64,000 bases of DNA from Rubrivivax sp. (GCA_027485165.1 JAIXRN010000036.1:62001-126000), one strand, 5' to 3'; shown: positions 44,654-55,814, counted from the stretch's first letter. Made by a program: numbers and translations. Notes: generated from the sequence alone by a model not told the origin.

Positions 44654-45463
44654 TCAAGCCGCCAGGGCCGCCCGCACCGCGGCCACCTGGCGGCGAGACA
44701 CCGCCAGCCATTCATCCACCGGCGCCACGCGCACGGCCCAGCCTTCGCTGCTGCCGTCGCCAGGGTCCTGGCTGCCCGGCACTTCGCGCAGTTCCAGGGC
44801 CCGCACCGCATGGCGCGCCACCAGCGCGTTGCGGTGCACGCGGATGAACGGCGGGCCACCCAGGCCTGCCAGCCGCGCTTCCAGTTCAGACAGCGTCTCG
44901 TCCAGCAGATAGCTGTGCAGCGCGGTGCGCAGGGTCACGTACTTCTGCTCGGCCTTCAGGTACAGCACCTCGGGCAGGGGCACGCGCAGCACGCGGCCGC
45001 GGTCGCTGACGACCAGGGCCGGCGCTTCGGCCAGCGCAGCGGCAGCCGTGCTGACAGCACCGGCCGCGCCGCGCGCGGCCAGGCGCAGCTGCACGCGCTG
45101 CAGCGCCGCGTGCAGGCGTTCGCGCCGCACAGGCTTGGTCAGGTAGTCGACGGCGTCCAGGTCGAAGGCGGCCAGCGCGTGTTCGGCATGCGCGCTGATG
45201 AACACCACCGCGGGCGCTTGCGCCAGGGTGCGCAGCAGCGCCGCCAGCCGCAGCCCCATGTGGCGCGAAGGCCCGGGCATGCGGATGTCCAGCAGCAGCA
45301 GGTCCCAGGGCGCGTCCAGCGGCGCGGCCTGAAGCTGGCGCAGCGCGTCGTCGGCATCGCAGGCCTCGCCCACCGCCGCAAGGCTGATGTCGGGCAGGCC
45401 CTGCATCAGGCTGCGCAAGCGCAGCCGGGCCAGCGGTTCGTCGTCGACGATGAGCACGCGCAA
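44654..45463 (-). CDS. LytTR-type response regulator, AlgR-like
   Basis: 269 residues. Receiver domain (1-120) with phospho-acceptor Asp59 (LLLLDIRMPG) and Lys in YLTKPVRRERL; C-terminal LytTR DNA-binding domain (about 165-265: VLYLKAEQKYVTLRT, FIRVHRNALVAR). AlgR is the family model; it controls alginate, twitching and other surface traits in Pseudomonas. Follows the sensor kinase gene by 14 bases. Confidence 0.9.
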   Translation of the reverse strand: MRVLIVDDEPLARLRLRSLMQGLPDISLAAVGEACDADDALRQLQAAPLDAPWDLLLLDIRMPGPSRHMGLRLAALLRTLAQAPAVVFISAHAEHALAAFDLDAVDYLTKPVRRERLHAALQRVQLRLAARGAAGAVSTAAAALAEAPALVVSDRGRVLRVPLPEVLYLKAEQKYVTLRTALHSYLLDETLSELEARLAGLGGPPFIRVHRNALVARHAVRALELREVPGSQDPGDGSSEGWAVRVAPVDEWLAVSRRQVAAVRAALAA

Positions 45464-45477
45464 GGCCTGGCCCCCGG

Positions 45478-46650
45478 CTAGTTCAGCGGCAACACGATGC
45501 GGGCATGGAACAGGTCGGCAGGAGCATCGCCGGCCTGGAAGCGGTCGCGCCCCAGACCGGGTTCACGCCACACGTCGCACTGCGCGGCCACGTCGTGCAA
45601 CAGGCGCAGGCGTTCGCGCACGTTGTGCAGGGCCATGCCATGGCCGGGGCTGCCGGGATCGTCGCCCACGGTGTTCGTCACCACCACCACCACCTGGCCG
45701 CGCTGCACGCTGGCGGTGATGCGCACCCAGCCGCCTTCGGCCGCCGGTTCCACGCCATGGCGCACGGCGTTTTCCACCAGCGGCTGCAGCACCAGCGGCG
45801 GTACGCGGGCGCGGCCCACGCGCGGGTCGTTGCGGGCCACCTCCCAGTCCACGCGCAGGCGCGCACCAAAGCGGATCTGCTCGATGTCGAGGTAGCGGCG
45901 CGCCAGCTCCATTTCCTCGTCCAGCGTGACCCAGGCGCCCACGTCGGCCAGCGCGGTGCGGAACAGCTGGGCCAGGTCTTCCAGCACCGCTTCGGCGCGC
46001 GGCGGGTCCACCCGCACCAGGGCCAGGGCGGTGTTCAGTGCGTTGAACAGAAAGTGCGGGCGGATGCGCGACTGCAGCTCGGCCAGCCGCGCGCTGGCAT
46101 TGGCCGGGTGCCAAATGCGGGCGCGCAAGTCCAGCCAGGCCCATAGCACGCCGGCAAAGCCAGCCCCGGCCAGCAGCACCGCGGCCACGCGCAGGCCGTC
46201 GGCCGCCGGCGCCAGGCCGGCCCAGGCCAGCGGCAGCACCGCCAGCCCGGCCGCCACCGCCCCGGTGCCCAGCACCACGGCCGCCCGCGTAGCCGCGCCG
46301 GCGCGCTGCAGCGGGCGGCGTGCGGCGCACACCGCCACCAGCCACATCAAGGTGCCGGCCACGCCGGCAAAGGCCAGCACGGCCTGGCGCGCGGCCCAGT
46401 CGGCACGGCCTTCGGCCACGCCCAGGGCGACGATGGCCAGCACGGCCTGCACCCCCAGCACCGCACGCAGCGCCAGCCCGGGGTGGCAGACGTCGAAAGC
46501 CGCAGCCGTCTGCGCCTTCAGGCGCGAACGTTCGTCGGCCAGCGGATCGAAACGCGAAGCGGCAAAGCTGGTGCTGGCGGGTTCGACCGTGTCTGGCCAC
46601 AGGCTGCCAGGGCGGCTGAAGGTGGGCGCGAAATCGGCGTCGGGCTTCAC
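45478..46650 (-). CDS. LytS/AlgZ-type sensor histidine kinase
   Basis: 390 residues. Four hydrophobic helices (about 60-175), then a HisKA_7TM-free His-kinase domain of the LytS/FimS type with His199 in LQSRIRPHFLFNALN, followed by VPPLVLQPLVENAVRHGV and the ATPase GHGMALHNVRERL. It pairs with the LytTR regulator downstream. The GTG start (MKPDADFAP) is used because in-frame sequence upstream runs into the divergent argH region and shows no protein signal; there is no ATG before the first helix. Confidence 0.85.
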   Translation of the reverse strand: MKPDADFAPTFSRPGSLWPDTVEPASTSFAASRFDPLADERSRLKAQTAAAFDVCHPGLALRAVLGVQAVLAIVALGVAEGRADWAARQAVLAFAGVAGTLMWLVAVCAARRPLQRAGAATRAAVVLGTGAVAAGLAVLPLAWAGLAPAADGLRVAAVLLAGAGFAGVLWAWLDLRARIWHPANASARLAELQSRIRPHFLFNALNTALALVRVDPPRAEAVLEDLAQLFRTALADVGAWVTLDEEMELARRYLDIEQIRFGARLRVDWEVARNDPRVGRARVPPLVLQPLVENAVRHGVEPAAEGGWVRITASVQRGQVVVVVTNTVGDDPGSPGHGMALHNVRERLRLLHDVAAQCDVWREPGLGRDRFQAGDAPADLFHARIVLPLN

Positions 46651-46829
46651 GGGCGTTGGGCAGCAGGCTCTGAAGGTGAAAGGGGCCGAAGCCGCCGGAC
46701 AAGGCGGCAGCCAGCGGAGGCCAGTGTGGACGGTAGCCGTGGACCTGGCCAACGCCGCGCTGGCCAGGCACCCACACGGCCCCCAGATAATACGGACGCC
46801 CTCCCCCACTGCGGCCCCGCCGCCAGCGC

Positions 46830-48305
<1,476 letters not shown>

Positions 48306-48312
48306 AGCCAGC

Positions 48313-48327
48313 GCAGCCTAGGGCTGC
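48313..48327. terminator. Short hairpin between argH and the DUF4399 gene
   Basis: GCAGCC-TAG-GGCTGC with six pairs. The stop of the minus-strand gene lies inside the dyad. There is no T-run. Confidence 0.4.
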
Positions 48328-48761
48328 ACGGTGATGGTGATCTTCTCGCTCATCACCGGCGGATCGTGCGGCACATGGCTCTTGTCGCCCAGCAGCAGTT
48401 GCAACGTGTGCTTGCCCGGCGGCAGCGTCAGCGTGGCTTCGGTCTGGCCCAGGCCGAAGTGGCGGTGCACGTCGTCGGCGGGCATGGCGCCGTCCAGCTT
48501 CAGGTTGGCCGGGGCATTGACCAGGATGTGGTGGTGCCCGGTGTTGCCGATGTCCACCCCGGCCGGGGCCACGCCCATGCCCGACAGGCCCATCACCACC
48601 TTCACCGGGCCCTTGATGACGGCGCCGTCGGCCGGGCTGATGAAGTAGACCTTGGCGCCCGGCGGCGACGGCGTACGGGCCGCCTGGGCCCAGGCCAGGC
48701 CGGCAGCCCCGGCCACGGAAGCGGCCGCCAGGGCGACCAGGAATTGCTTGCGCTGGAACAT
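48318..48761 (-). CDS. Secreted DUF4399 protein
   Basis: 147 residues. Signal peptide MFQRKQFLVALAAASVAGAAGLAWAQA, then one beta-rich domain with KVYFISPADGAVIKGPVKVVMGLSGM, GHHHILVN, and DVHRHFGLGQTEATLTLPPGKHTLQLLLGD, the DUF4399 pattern. Function unknown; the conserved His cluster could bind a metal (inference). A strong AAGGAG ribosome-binding site is at the right distance. Confidence 0.88.
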   Translation of the reverse strand: MFQRKQFLVALAAASVAGAAGLAWAQAARTPSPPGAKVYFISPADGAVIKGPVKVVMGLSGMGVAPAGVDIGNTGHHHILVNAPANLKLDGAMPADDVHRHFGLGQTEATLTLPPGKHTLQLLLGDKSHVPHDPPVMSEKITITVQP

Positions 48762-48835
48762 CGGTTTGTCTCCTTCAGGTGGTTGCGGCAGGGCCGCTGG
48801 AACGCAGCATGCCAGCAGCTGCCCACAATGCGCAG

Positions 48836-49963
48836 ATGCGCCGCTGGATAGCCCACCTCGACATGGATGCTTTCTACGCATCGGTTGAACTGCTGCGCTA
48901 CCCGGAACTGCAGGGCCAGCCGGTGGTGATCGGGGGTGGGCGGCGCCACCAGCCCGTGCTGCAGCCTGACGGTACGCGCCGCTTCGCCACGCTGCGCGGC
49001 TACGCCGGCCGCGGCGTCGTCACCACCGCCACCTATGCCGCGCGCGACTACGGCGTGCACAGCGGCCAGGGCCTGATGAAGGCGGCGGCGCGCACCCCCG
49101 ACGCCGTGCTGCTGCCGGTGGACTTCGAACAGTACCGCCACTATTCGCGCCTGTTCAAGGCCGCGGTGGCTGAAGTGGCGCCGCTGATCGAAGACCGCGG
49201 CATCGACGAGATCTACATCGACCTGAGCGAAGTGCCCGGCGCACAGGACACCGTGGGCCACGACCCCGCCGGCGGCGTGCGCGGCGTGGCCCAGCAGATC
49301 CGCAACAACGTCAAGCGCGCCACCGGGCTGTCCTGCAGCATCGGCGTCACCCCCAACAAGCTGCTGGCCAAGCTGGCCAGCGAACTGGACAAGCCCGACG
49401 GCCTGACGGTGCTGACCGAAGCCGACATCCCCACCCGCATCTGGCCGCTGCCGGTGCGCAAGCTGAACGGCATCGGCCCCAAGGCCGCGGCCAAGCTGCA
49501 GGCCCTGGGCATCCAGACCCTGGGCGACCTGGCCACGCGCGACAAGGCCAGCCTGCACGAACACTTCGGCCGCGCCTATGGCCGCTGGTTGTTCGACGCT
49601 GCACGCGGCGTCGACGACCGCCCCGTGGCCACGCGCAGCGACCCGGTGTCCGTCAGCCGCGAAAGCACCTTCGACCGCGACCTGCACGCCATCCATGACC
49701 GCGCCGAGCTCACGGCGCTGTTCACCCGCCTGGCCGAAGGCGTGGCCACCGACTTGCAGCGCAAGGGCCTGGCGGCGCGCACCATCGGCATCAAGCTGCG
49801 CTTCGACGACTTCAAGACCGTCACGCGCGACCTGACCCTGCCCCAGCCCGTGGCCGACGCGGCCGCGGTGCGCCACGCCGCCGGGCTGTGCCTGAAGCGC
49901 GTGGATCTGCAGCGGCGCATCCGGCTGCTGGGCGTGCGCGCGGGGTCGCTGCTGAAGTTGTGA
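48836..49963 (+). CDS. dinB: DNA polymerase IV (Y-family)
   Basis: 375 residues. Error-prone translesion polymerase. The N-terminal HLDMDAFYASVELL and GIDEIYIDLSEV hold the catalytic acidic residues; SCSIGVTPNKLLAKLASELDKPDGL and the helix-hairpin-helix LNGIGPKAAAKLQALGIQTLGDLA follow, then the little-finger domain. No C-terminal clamp-binding peptide is obvious. An insert after GQPVVIGGG (HQPVLQPDGTRRF) lengthens the palm loop. Divergent from the DUF4399 gene. In-frame ATGs further upstream are possible but weaker. Confidence 0.93.
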   Translation: MRRWIAHLDMDAFYASVELLRYPELQGQPVVIGGGRRHQPVLQPDGTRRFATLRGYAGRGVVTTATYAARDYGVHSGQGLMKAAARTPDAVLLPVDFEQYRHYSRLFKAAVAEVAPLIEDRGIDEIYIDLSEVPGAQDTVGHDPAGGVRGVAQQIRNNVKRATGLSCSIGVTPNKLLAKLASELDKPDGLTVLTEADIPTRIWPLPVRKLNGIGPKAAAKLQALGIQTLGDLATRDKASLHEHFGRAYGRWLFDAARGVDDRPVATRSDPVSVSRESTFDRDLHAIHDRAELTALFTRLAEGVATDLQRKGLAARTIGIKLRFDDFKTVTRDLTLPQPVADAAAVRHAAGLCLKRVDLQRRIRLLGVRAGSLLKL

Positions 49964-50029
49964 AGGGCGGCCCTGGCCATCCGGGCAGCCCCTGCTGCGG
50001 CTGGCCAGCCCTTCGTGCTGCAATGCCCC

Positions 50030-50920
50030 ATGGCTGCCCCCCGCCCCACGTCGATGCCTGGCCTGCTGGCCTTCGAAGCCCTGGCCCGCCTTCGCAGCGT
50101 GACGCTGGCCGGTGAAGAGCTGTGTGTCACGCCCAGCGCCATCAGCCACCGCATCCGGCAGCTGGAAGCCCAGCTGGGCGTGGCGCTGTTTAGCCGCGGC
50201 GACTTCACCCTCAGCCCCGAAGGCGCTGCCTACCTGCAGCGCGTGCGTGAAGCCCTGAACCTGCTGCAGCAGGTGCCCGGGCGCCGCAGCGCGCAAGGCC
50301 GCAGCCCGCTGCGCGTGGCCGTGACGCCGACTTTCTCGCGCCAGCTGCTGCTGCCCCGGCTGGCCAGCTTCCGGCATGCCTACCCCGAGATCGACCTGGT
50401 CCTGCAGGTGGCCGTGCCCGCGCTGAACATGCGCACCGAAGACGTGGACATCGAACTGCGCTTCGGCCCCGGCCCGGTGGCCCCCTACACCGACTGCGAA
50501 TGGGTGCACCTGTGCGGCGACGCCGTGGCCCCGGTCTGCAGCCCGGACTACCTGCGCGAAGCCGGGCCCTTCGACGCTTTCGACACCGCCGCCGAGGTGT
50601 CGCGCGCCAGCCTGATCCTGAGCCCGCTGGAACCCTGGCGCACCTGGTTCACGGCCTGCGGCATCGCGCTGGACGAACCCGTAGCGGGTTCGCAGTTCAA
50701 CGACATCGGCCTGGTGCTGGACGCCGCCGTGGCCGGCTTCGGCGTCGCGCTGATGCGGCTGCAGCTGGGCGCGGCCTGGCTGGACAGCGGGCGCCTGGTG
50801 CGGCTGTCGCCGCGCAGCGTGCCTTCGCCGCACCACTACTTCCTGTGCTGGCGGCCCGGCACGCTGGAACGCTGGCAGTGCGCGGCCTTCGTCGACTGGC
50901 TGCGGAAGTCCTTGACCTGA
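50030..50920 (+). CDS. LysR-family transcriptional regulator, GcvA-like
   Basis: 296 residues. N-terminal winged helix-turn-helix (about 8-65: LLAFEALARLRSVTLAGEELCVTPSAISHRIRQLEAQLGVALF), then the periplasmic-binding-fold effector domain. PLEPWRTWF near the C-terminus is typical of the GcvA subgroup. The gene is directly upstream of, and in the same direction as, the lactate permease gene, so it may regulate it, but the usual divergent layout is missing. Confidence 0.88.
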   Translation: MAAPRPTSMPGLLAFEALARLRSVTLAGEELCVTPSAISHRIRQLEAQLGVALFSRGDFTLSPEGAAYLQRVREALNLLQQVPGRRSAQGRSPLRVAVTPTFSRQLLLPRLASFRHAYPEIDLVLQVAVPALNMRTEDVDIELRFGPGPVAPYTDCEWVHLCGDAVAPVCSPDYLREAGPFDAFDTAAEVSRASLILSPLEPWRTWFTACGIALDEPVAGSQFNDIGLVLDAAVAGFGVALMRLQLGAAWLDSGRLVRLSPRSVPSPHHYFLCWRPGTLERWQCAAFVDWLRKSLT

Positions 50921-50925
50921 ATCAA
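50912..50925 (+). promoter_or_regulatory. FNR/Anr-like box upstream of lactate permease
   Basis: TTGAC-CTGA-ATCAA, nine of ten fixed bases of TTGAT-N4-ATCAA. It overlaps the end of the LysR gene and lies about 124 bases before the permease ATG. Confidence 0.35.
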
Positions 50926-51048
50926 GCTGCAGCGGTTTTGAATCCGTTTCACGCCACTGGCCCGTAGCTTTCACGGCGCGCTGCGCCAGCCTGTCTAGAT
51001 TTGCCCCTCACGAGGCGGGGTCTTCACCGCCCGGCAGGAGACAAGCAC

Positions 51049-52710
51049 ATGGTCTGGCAGCAAATCTACGATCCCTTCGGGAACATGGTCATCTCCACGG
51101 CACTGGCGGCGGTGCCGGTGGTGGTGATGCTGGTGGCCCTGGGCTTCCTGCACATCAAGGCGCACATCGCCGCCGGCCTGGGCCTGCTGGCCGCGGTGGC
51201 CGTGGCGGTGTTTGCCTACGGCATGCCCGCTTCACTGGCGGGCAACGCGGCGATGTACGGCGGCTTCACTGGGCTGCTGCCCATCGGCTGGATCGTGCTG
51301 AACATCATCTTCCTGCAGCAGCTGGCCGAACAGAACGGCAGCTTTCAGGTGCTGCAGGACTCGCTGTCGGGCATCACCGACGACCGGCGGCTGCAGCTGC
51401 TGCTGATCGCGTTCTGCTTCGGCGCGTTCTTCGAAGGCGCCGCCGGGTTCGGCACGCCGGTGGCGGTGACGGCGGGCATCCTGATCGGCCTGGGCTTCAG
51501 CCCGCTGGCGGCTTCGGGCCTGAGCCTGATCGCCAACACCGCGCCCGTGGCTTTCGGCGCGCTGGGCACGCCCGTCATCACCCTGGCGAAGGTGCACGGC
51601 TACGACCTGATGGAAGTCACGGCCATGATCGGCCGGCAGCTGCCGCCGTTCAGCCTGCTGGTGCCCTTCTGGCTGATCTGGGCCTTCGCCGGCCGCAAGG
51701 CGATGATGGAAATCTGGCCGGCCATCCTGGTGACGGGCCTGTCGTTCGCGATCCCGCAGTTCCTGGTGTCGAACTACATCGGACCTGAGCTGGTGGACAT
51801 CATCGCGGCCATCGTGTCGATGGTCAGCCTCGTGCTGTTCCTGCGTGTGTGGAAGCCCAAGACGGTGTGGACGTCACCCAGCATGCGCGGGCGCGACGTC
51901 AGCGCCGACGAAGCCAAGCCGCCGCGCCCGCCGGTGAAGCACACGCGCGCCGCGCTGGTGCAGGCCTGGACGCCCTGGGCCATCCTGACGCTGTTCGTGT
52001 TCGTCTGGGGCCTGCCGCCGGTGAAGGCCTTCCTGAACGGGCTGTTCGCCCCGTCCTTCCCGATCAGCGGGCTGCACAACGTGATCCAGAAGGTCCCGCC
52101 GGTGGTGCCCACGCCGCACTTCGAATCGGCCGTCTACACGCTGAACCTGCTGTCGGCCACCGGCACTGGCATCCTGCTGGCGGCCATCGTGGGCGCCCTG
52201 GTGATGAAGTACAACCCGGTCGACATCGCCAAGACTTGGATGCGCACCTTCTGGCTGGTGCGCTACTCGCTGCTCACCATCGTGCTGATGCTGGCCCTGG
52301 GCACGCTCACACGCTTTTCGGGCACCGACACCACCCTGGGCCTGGCCTTCGCCGGCACGGGCGTGCTGTACCCCTTCTTCGGCACCCTGATGGGCTGGGT
52401 GGGCGTGGCGATGACGGGGTCCGACACCGCCAGCAACGTACTTTTCGGCGGCATGCAGAAGGTGGCAGCCGAGCAACTGGGCCTGAGCCCCAACCTGATG
52501 GGTGCGGCCAACAGCAGCGGCGGCGTGATGGGCAAGATGATCGACGCGCAGTCCATCGTCGTGGCCAGCACGGCTACGCGCTGGTTCAACCACGAAGGCG
52601 ACATCCTGCGCTACGTGTTTTTCCACTCCGTGGCGCTGGCCTGCCTGGTCGGTTTGTATGTGACGATGCAGGCTTATGTCTGGCCGTTCACACTGATGGT
52701 CGTTCATTGA
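51049..52710 (+). CDS. lldP: L-lactate permease
   Basis: 553 residues, about 13 membrane helices, LctP family proton symporter for lactate/glycolate. CFGAFFEGAAGFGTPVAVTAGILIGLGF and GTLMGWVGVAMTGSDTASNVLFGGMQ are the family motifs. AGGAG lies eight bases before the ATG. The in-frame sequence further upstream is leader. Followed after 22 bases by the lactate dehydrogenase gene. Confidence 0.94.
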   Translation: MVWQQIYDPFGNMVISTALAAVPVVVMLVALGFLHIKAHIAAGLGLLAAVAVAVFAYGMPASLAGNAAMYGGFTGLLPIGWIVLNIIFLQQLAEQNGSFQVLQDSLSGITDDRRLQLLLIAFCFGAFFEGAAGFGTPVAVTAGILIGLGFSPLAASGLSLIANTAPVAFGALGTPVITLAKVHGYDLMEVTAMIGRQLPPFSLLVPFWLIWAFAGRKAMMEIWPAILVTGLSFAIPQFLVSNYIGPELVDIIAAIVSMVSLVLFLRVWKPKTVWTSPSMRGRDVSADEAKPPRPPVKHTRAALVQAWTPWAILTLFVFVWGLPPVKAFLNGLFAPSFPISGLHNVIQKVPPVVPTPHFESAVYTLNLLSATGTGILLAAIVGALVMKYNPVDIAKTWMRTFWLVRYSLLTIVLMLALGTLTRFSGTDTTLGLAFAGTGVLYPFFGTLMGWVGVAMTGSDTASNVLFGGMQKVAAEQLGLSPNLMGAANSSGGVMGKMIDAQSIVVASTATRWFNHEGDILRYVFFHSVALACLVGLYVTMQAYVWPFTLMVVH

Positions 52711-52732
52711 CCCAAGACAGAGGCTGTAGCAG

Positions 52733-53890
52733 ATGACCGTCATCACCACGATCGAAGACCTGCGCGTGCTGGCCGAAAAGCGCGTGCCGCGGATGTTCTA
52801 CGACTACGCCGACAGCGGCAGCTGGACCGAAGGCACCTACCGCGCCAACACCGCGGAATTCCAGAAGATCAAGCTGCGCCAGCGCGTGGCGGTGAACATG
52901 GAAAACCGCAGTACCCAGGTGCAGATGGTGGGCCAGACGGCCAAGATGCCGGTCTGCATCGCACCCGTGGGCCTGACGGGCATGCAGCACGCCGACGGCG
53001 AAATCCATGCCGCGCGTGCGGCCGAGAAGTTCGGCATCCCGTTCACGCTGTCGACGATGAGCATTTGCAGCATCGAGGACATCGCCGAGAACACGACAGC
53101 CCCGTTCTGGTTCCAGCTCTACATGATGCGCGACCGCGACGCGATGGCCAACATGATCGAGCGCGTGCGCAAGGCCAAGTGCAGCGCCCTGGTGCTGACG
53201 CTGGACCTGCAGGTCATCGGCCAGCGCCACAAGGACCTGAAAAACGGCCTCACGGCCCCGCCGCGGCCGACGCTGAAGAACATCATCAACCTGGCCACCA
53301 AGCCGCGCTGGCTGCTGGGCATGGCGGGCACGCGGCGCCACACCTTCCGCAACCTGGTGGGCCATGTGAAGGGGGTTTCCGACATGCGCAGCCTGTCGGC
53401 CTGGACGAACGAGCAGTTCGACCCACGCCTGAGCTGGGCCGACATCGCCTGGGTAAAGGAACGCTGGGGCGGCAAGCTCATCCTGAAGGGCATCATGGAC
53501 GTGGAAGACGCCGAACTGGCCGCGCAAGCCGGCGCCGACGCCATCGTCGTCAGCAATCACGGCGGGCGCCAGCTGGACGGTGCGCCCAGCAGCATCGAAG
53601 CCCTGCCGGCCATCGTGGCCGCGGTCGGCGACAAGACCGAGGTCTGGATGGACGGCGGCATCCGCAGCGGGCAGGACGTGCTGAAGGCCTATGCGCTGGG
53701 CGCACGCGGCACGATGATCGGCCGCGCCATGGTCTACGGCCTGGGCGCGATGGGTGAGGCCGGCGTGACCAAGGCGCTGGAAATCCTGCACAAGGAACTG
53801 GACGTGACCATGGCCTTCTGCGGCCACACCGACATCCGCAATGTCGACCAGCGCATCCTGATGCCCGGCACCTACCCGCAGGCCGCCTGA
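52733..53890 (+). CDS. lldD: FMN-dependent L-lactate dehydrogenase
   Basis: 385 residues; oxidises L-lactate to pyruvate and passes electrons to the quinone pool. FYDYADSGSWTEGTYRANT, FQLYMMRD, and the active-site SNHGGRQLDGAPSSIEALP (catalytic His) are canonical, as is WMDGGIRSGQDVLKA near the FMN phosphate. With the permease just upstream it forms a lactate-use operon. The two iron-sulfur LldEF subunits are absent. Confidence 0.96.
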   Translation: MTVITTIEDLRVLAEKRVPRMFYDYADSGSWTEGTYRANTAEFQKIKLRQRVAVNMENRSTQVQMVGQTAKMPVCIAPVGLTGMQHADGEIHAARAAEKFGIPFTLSTMSICSIEDIAENTTAPFWFQLYMMRDRDAMANMIERVRKAKCSALVLTLDLQVIGQRHKDLKNGLTAPPRPTLKNIINLATKPRWLLGMAGTRRHTFRNLVGHVKGVSDMRSLSAWTNEQFDPRLSWADIAWVKERWGGKLILKGIMDVEDAELAAQAGADAIVVSNHGGRQLDGAPSSIEALPAIVAAVGDKTEVWMDGGIRSGQDVLKAYALGARGTMIGRAMVYGLGAMGEAGVTKALEILHKELDVTMAFCGHTDIRNVDQRILMPGTYPQAA

Positions 53891-53909
53891 AGCCCGGGCC
53901 TCAGGCGGC
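53882..53909. terminator. Perfect dyad over both stop codons of lldD and the hybrid kinase
   Basis: GCCGCCTGA pairs with TCAGGCGGC around GCCCGGGC. The lldD stop is in the left arm and the kinase stop in the right arm. There is no T-run on either side. Confidence 0.6.
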
Positions 53910-55814
53910 GGGCCGTACGCCGAGCTTGAAAGCGATCATCGCGCGCAGCTTGTTCGGCAGCACGGGCTTGATCAGCAGGTGGTAGTCGTGCCGCACGGCT
54001 TCATCTTCGTGCCCACCCAGGCTGCTGCCGGTGATGACGATGGCCGGCAGGCGCTGCGGCGCAAAGCGCGCGCGGATGGCCACCAGGGCGTCAATGCCGG
54101 TGGTGCCTTGCGGCAGCCGGTAGTCCACCAGCAGCAGGTCCGGGGCTTCGGCCGCAGCACCGGCCAGCCAGGCGCGCACACCGTCCACGGTGTCGAACGA
54201 CACCACGCGCGCGCCCCAGGCCTGCAGCAGCACCACCAGGCCTTCGCGCACCGCGGCTTCGTCTTCCACCACGGCGATCAGCCGGCCCTGCAGGGTCAGG
54301 CCCAGCGGCGCCTTGGCGTCGACCGGCAACACGCCTTCCACCGCGCGCGGTGCCTTGCCCACCGGCACCCAGAGCGAAAACACCGTGCCATGGCCGGGGC
54401 GCGATTGCACCGTCACTTCGGTGCCCATCAGCGACGTCAGCCGCTTGACGATGGCCAGGCCCAGGCCCAGGCCCTTGCGGTGATGGGCTTCCAACGGGCG
54501 GTTGCTCTGGGCCTGGAAGAATTCGTCGAAGATGCGCGGCAGGCTGGCGGCCGAGATGCCGATGCCGCTGTCCCAGACCTGCAGCAGCAGCCGCGGGCCA
54601 GCAGCCGTGCTGCGCAGCCGGCAGCTGACCAGCACGCCGCCGTCGTCGCTGTAGCGGATGGCGTTGCTGACCAGGTTGCGCAGCACGCGTTCCAGCAGCA
54701 AAGGGTCGGCCTGGGCGACATGCTGTTCACCGCGGAAAGACAGCATCAGGCCCTTTTCGAAGGCGGTGGGCTCGAAATGCAGGCGCAGCCGGCTGAACAG
54801 GTCGCGCATGCGCACCGGTGCCGGGTTCACGTCCACGCCGCCGGTGTCGATGCGGGTGATGTCCAGCAGTTCGCCGAACAGGCCTTCCAGCGCGTCGACC
54901 GATTCGTTGATGCTGTTCACCAGCGCGGCCACTTCGGGGTCGCGGCTTTTCTGGCGCAGCGCCTCGGCAAACAGGCCCATGGCGTGCAGCGGCTGGCGCA
55001 GGTCGTGGCTGGCGGCGGCGAAGAATTGCGTCTTGGCGCGGCTGGCAGCTTCGGCGGCGCGGCGCGCTTCTTCGGCAATGCCGGCTTCTACGCGCAGCTG
55101 CGCGGCCAGCTCGTCGGTGCGGCGCTTCAGCGTGATGGCGCGGCCCAGCGCGGTGCCGTAGGTGCGGGCCATCAGCAGCGTCAGCCCGAACAGCAGGGTC
55201 AGCACAATGGCCAGCTCGATGTTCCAGGCCTGGCGCGTGTCGGTGGCGATGCGCACGATGGTGGGAATGAGCACCAGGCTGATGAAGGCCACGAAGATGC
55301 GCGGCTGGGTGGCCAGCAGCTGCACCGAACCCAGGCAGTAGGACACCACGGTCAGGATCAGCACCACCAGGTGGTAGGGCGTACCCAGGCCCCAGAACAG
55401 CCAGGCCGCCACGCCCCACATCGCCCCCTGCGACAGCACCAGCGCACGCCAGCCGCCGCGCCAGCGCTGCAGCGTGGCGTCGTCGGCGTCGGGCTGGCGC
55501 AGGAAGCGCAGGTAGTGCGCCAGCCGCAGCAGCCACAGCAAGCTGCCCACGCCCAGCCAGCCCAGCAGGGCAGCCGTGCTGGCCAGCGGCCAGTAGACCG
55601 AAGCCATCAGCAGCATGCCCACCAGGTTGCCGGCCAGCGACGCCGGGGTCTGAACGTACAGCGCGCGGATGCTGTCCACCGCCAGGTCGGGCCCGGACAC
55701 GGAGCTGGCCCCAGCGCGCGCTGCCGCGGCTGCCGGCGTAGCGCCCGCAGGCGCAGCGGGCACGGTCAGCGGGTTTGGCGTGGCGTCGTCGCCCACGCCC
55801 AGGGCGGCCTTCAT
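53901..55814 (-). CDS. Hybrid sensor histidine kinase/response regulator
   Basis: 637 residues. An Ala-rich start, then about six membrane helices (60-220), a coiled coil, HisKA with His270 in FFAAASHDLRQPLHAM, HATPase with NLVSNAIRYSDDGGV, DSGIGI and GLGLGLAIVKRL, and a C-terminal receiver (about 510-635) with Asp in LLLVDYRLPQGTTG. The signal it senses is unknown; the helical region has no recognised ligand site. The LuxR-type regulator just upstream is the likely partner. Confidence 0.93.
   Translation of the reverse strand: MKAALGVGDDATPNPLTVPAAPAGATPAAAAARAGASSVSGPDLAVDSIRALYVQTPASLAGNLVGMLLMASVYWPLASTAALLGWLGVGSLLWLLRLAHYLRFLRQPDADDATLQRWRGGWRALVLSQGAMWGVAAWLFWGLGTPYHLVVLILTVVSYCLGSVQLLATQPRIFVAFISLVLIPTIVRIATDTRQAWNIELAIVLTLLFGLTLLMARTYGTALGRAITLKRRTDELAAQLRVEAGIAEEARRAAEAASRAKTQFFAAASHDLRQPLHAMGLFAEALRQKSRDPEVAALVNSINESVDALEGLFGELLDITRIDTGGVDVNPAPVRMRDLFSRLRLHFEPTAFEKGLMLSFRGEQHVAQADPLLLERVLRNLVSNAIRYSDDGGVLVSCRLRSTAAGPRLLLQVWDSGIGISAASLPRIFDEFFQAQSNRPLEAHHRKGLGLGLAIVKRLTSLMGTEVTVQSRPGHGTVFSLWVPVGKAPRAVEGVLPVDAKAPLGLTLQGRLIAVVEDEAAVREGLVVLLQAWGARVVSFDTVDGVRAWLAGAAAEAPDLLLVDYRLPQGTTGIDALVAIRARFAPQRLPAIVITGSSLGGHEDEAVRHDYHLLIKPVLPNKLRAMIAFKLGVRPAA

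Noticed and set aside
46760..46829. Sigma-70 promoter of argH (a GATAATAC-like -10)
   Set aside because: A -10-like AGATAATACGG is present, but no -35 at a proper distance could be supported.
48602..50974. Long minus-strand open frame of about 790 codons across dinB and the LysR gene
   Set aside because: Antisense to two clear genes with intact catalytic and DNA-binding motifs; its composition is typical of a shadow frame.
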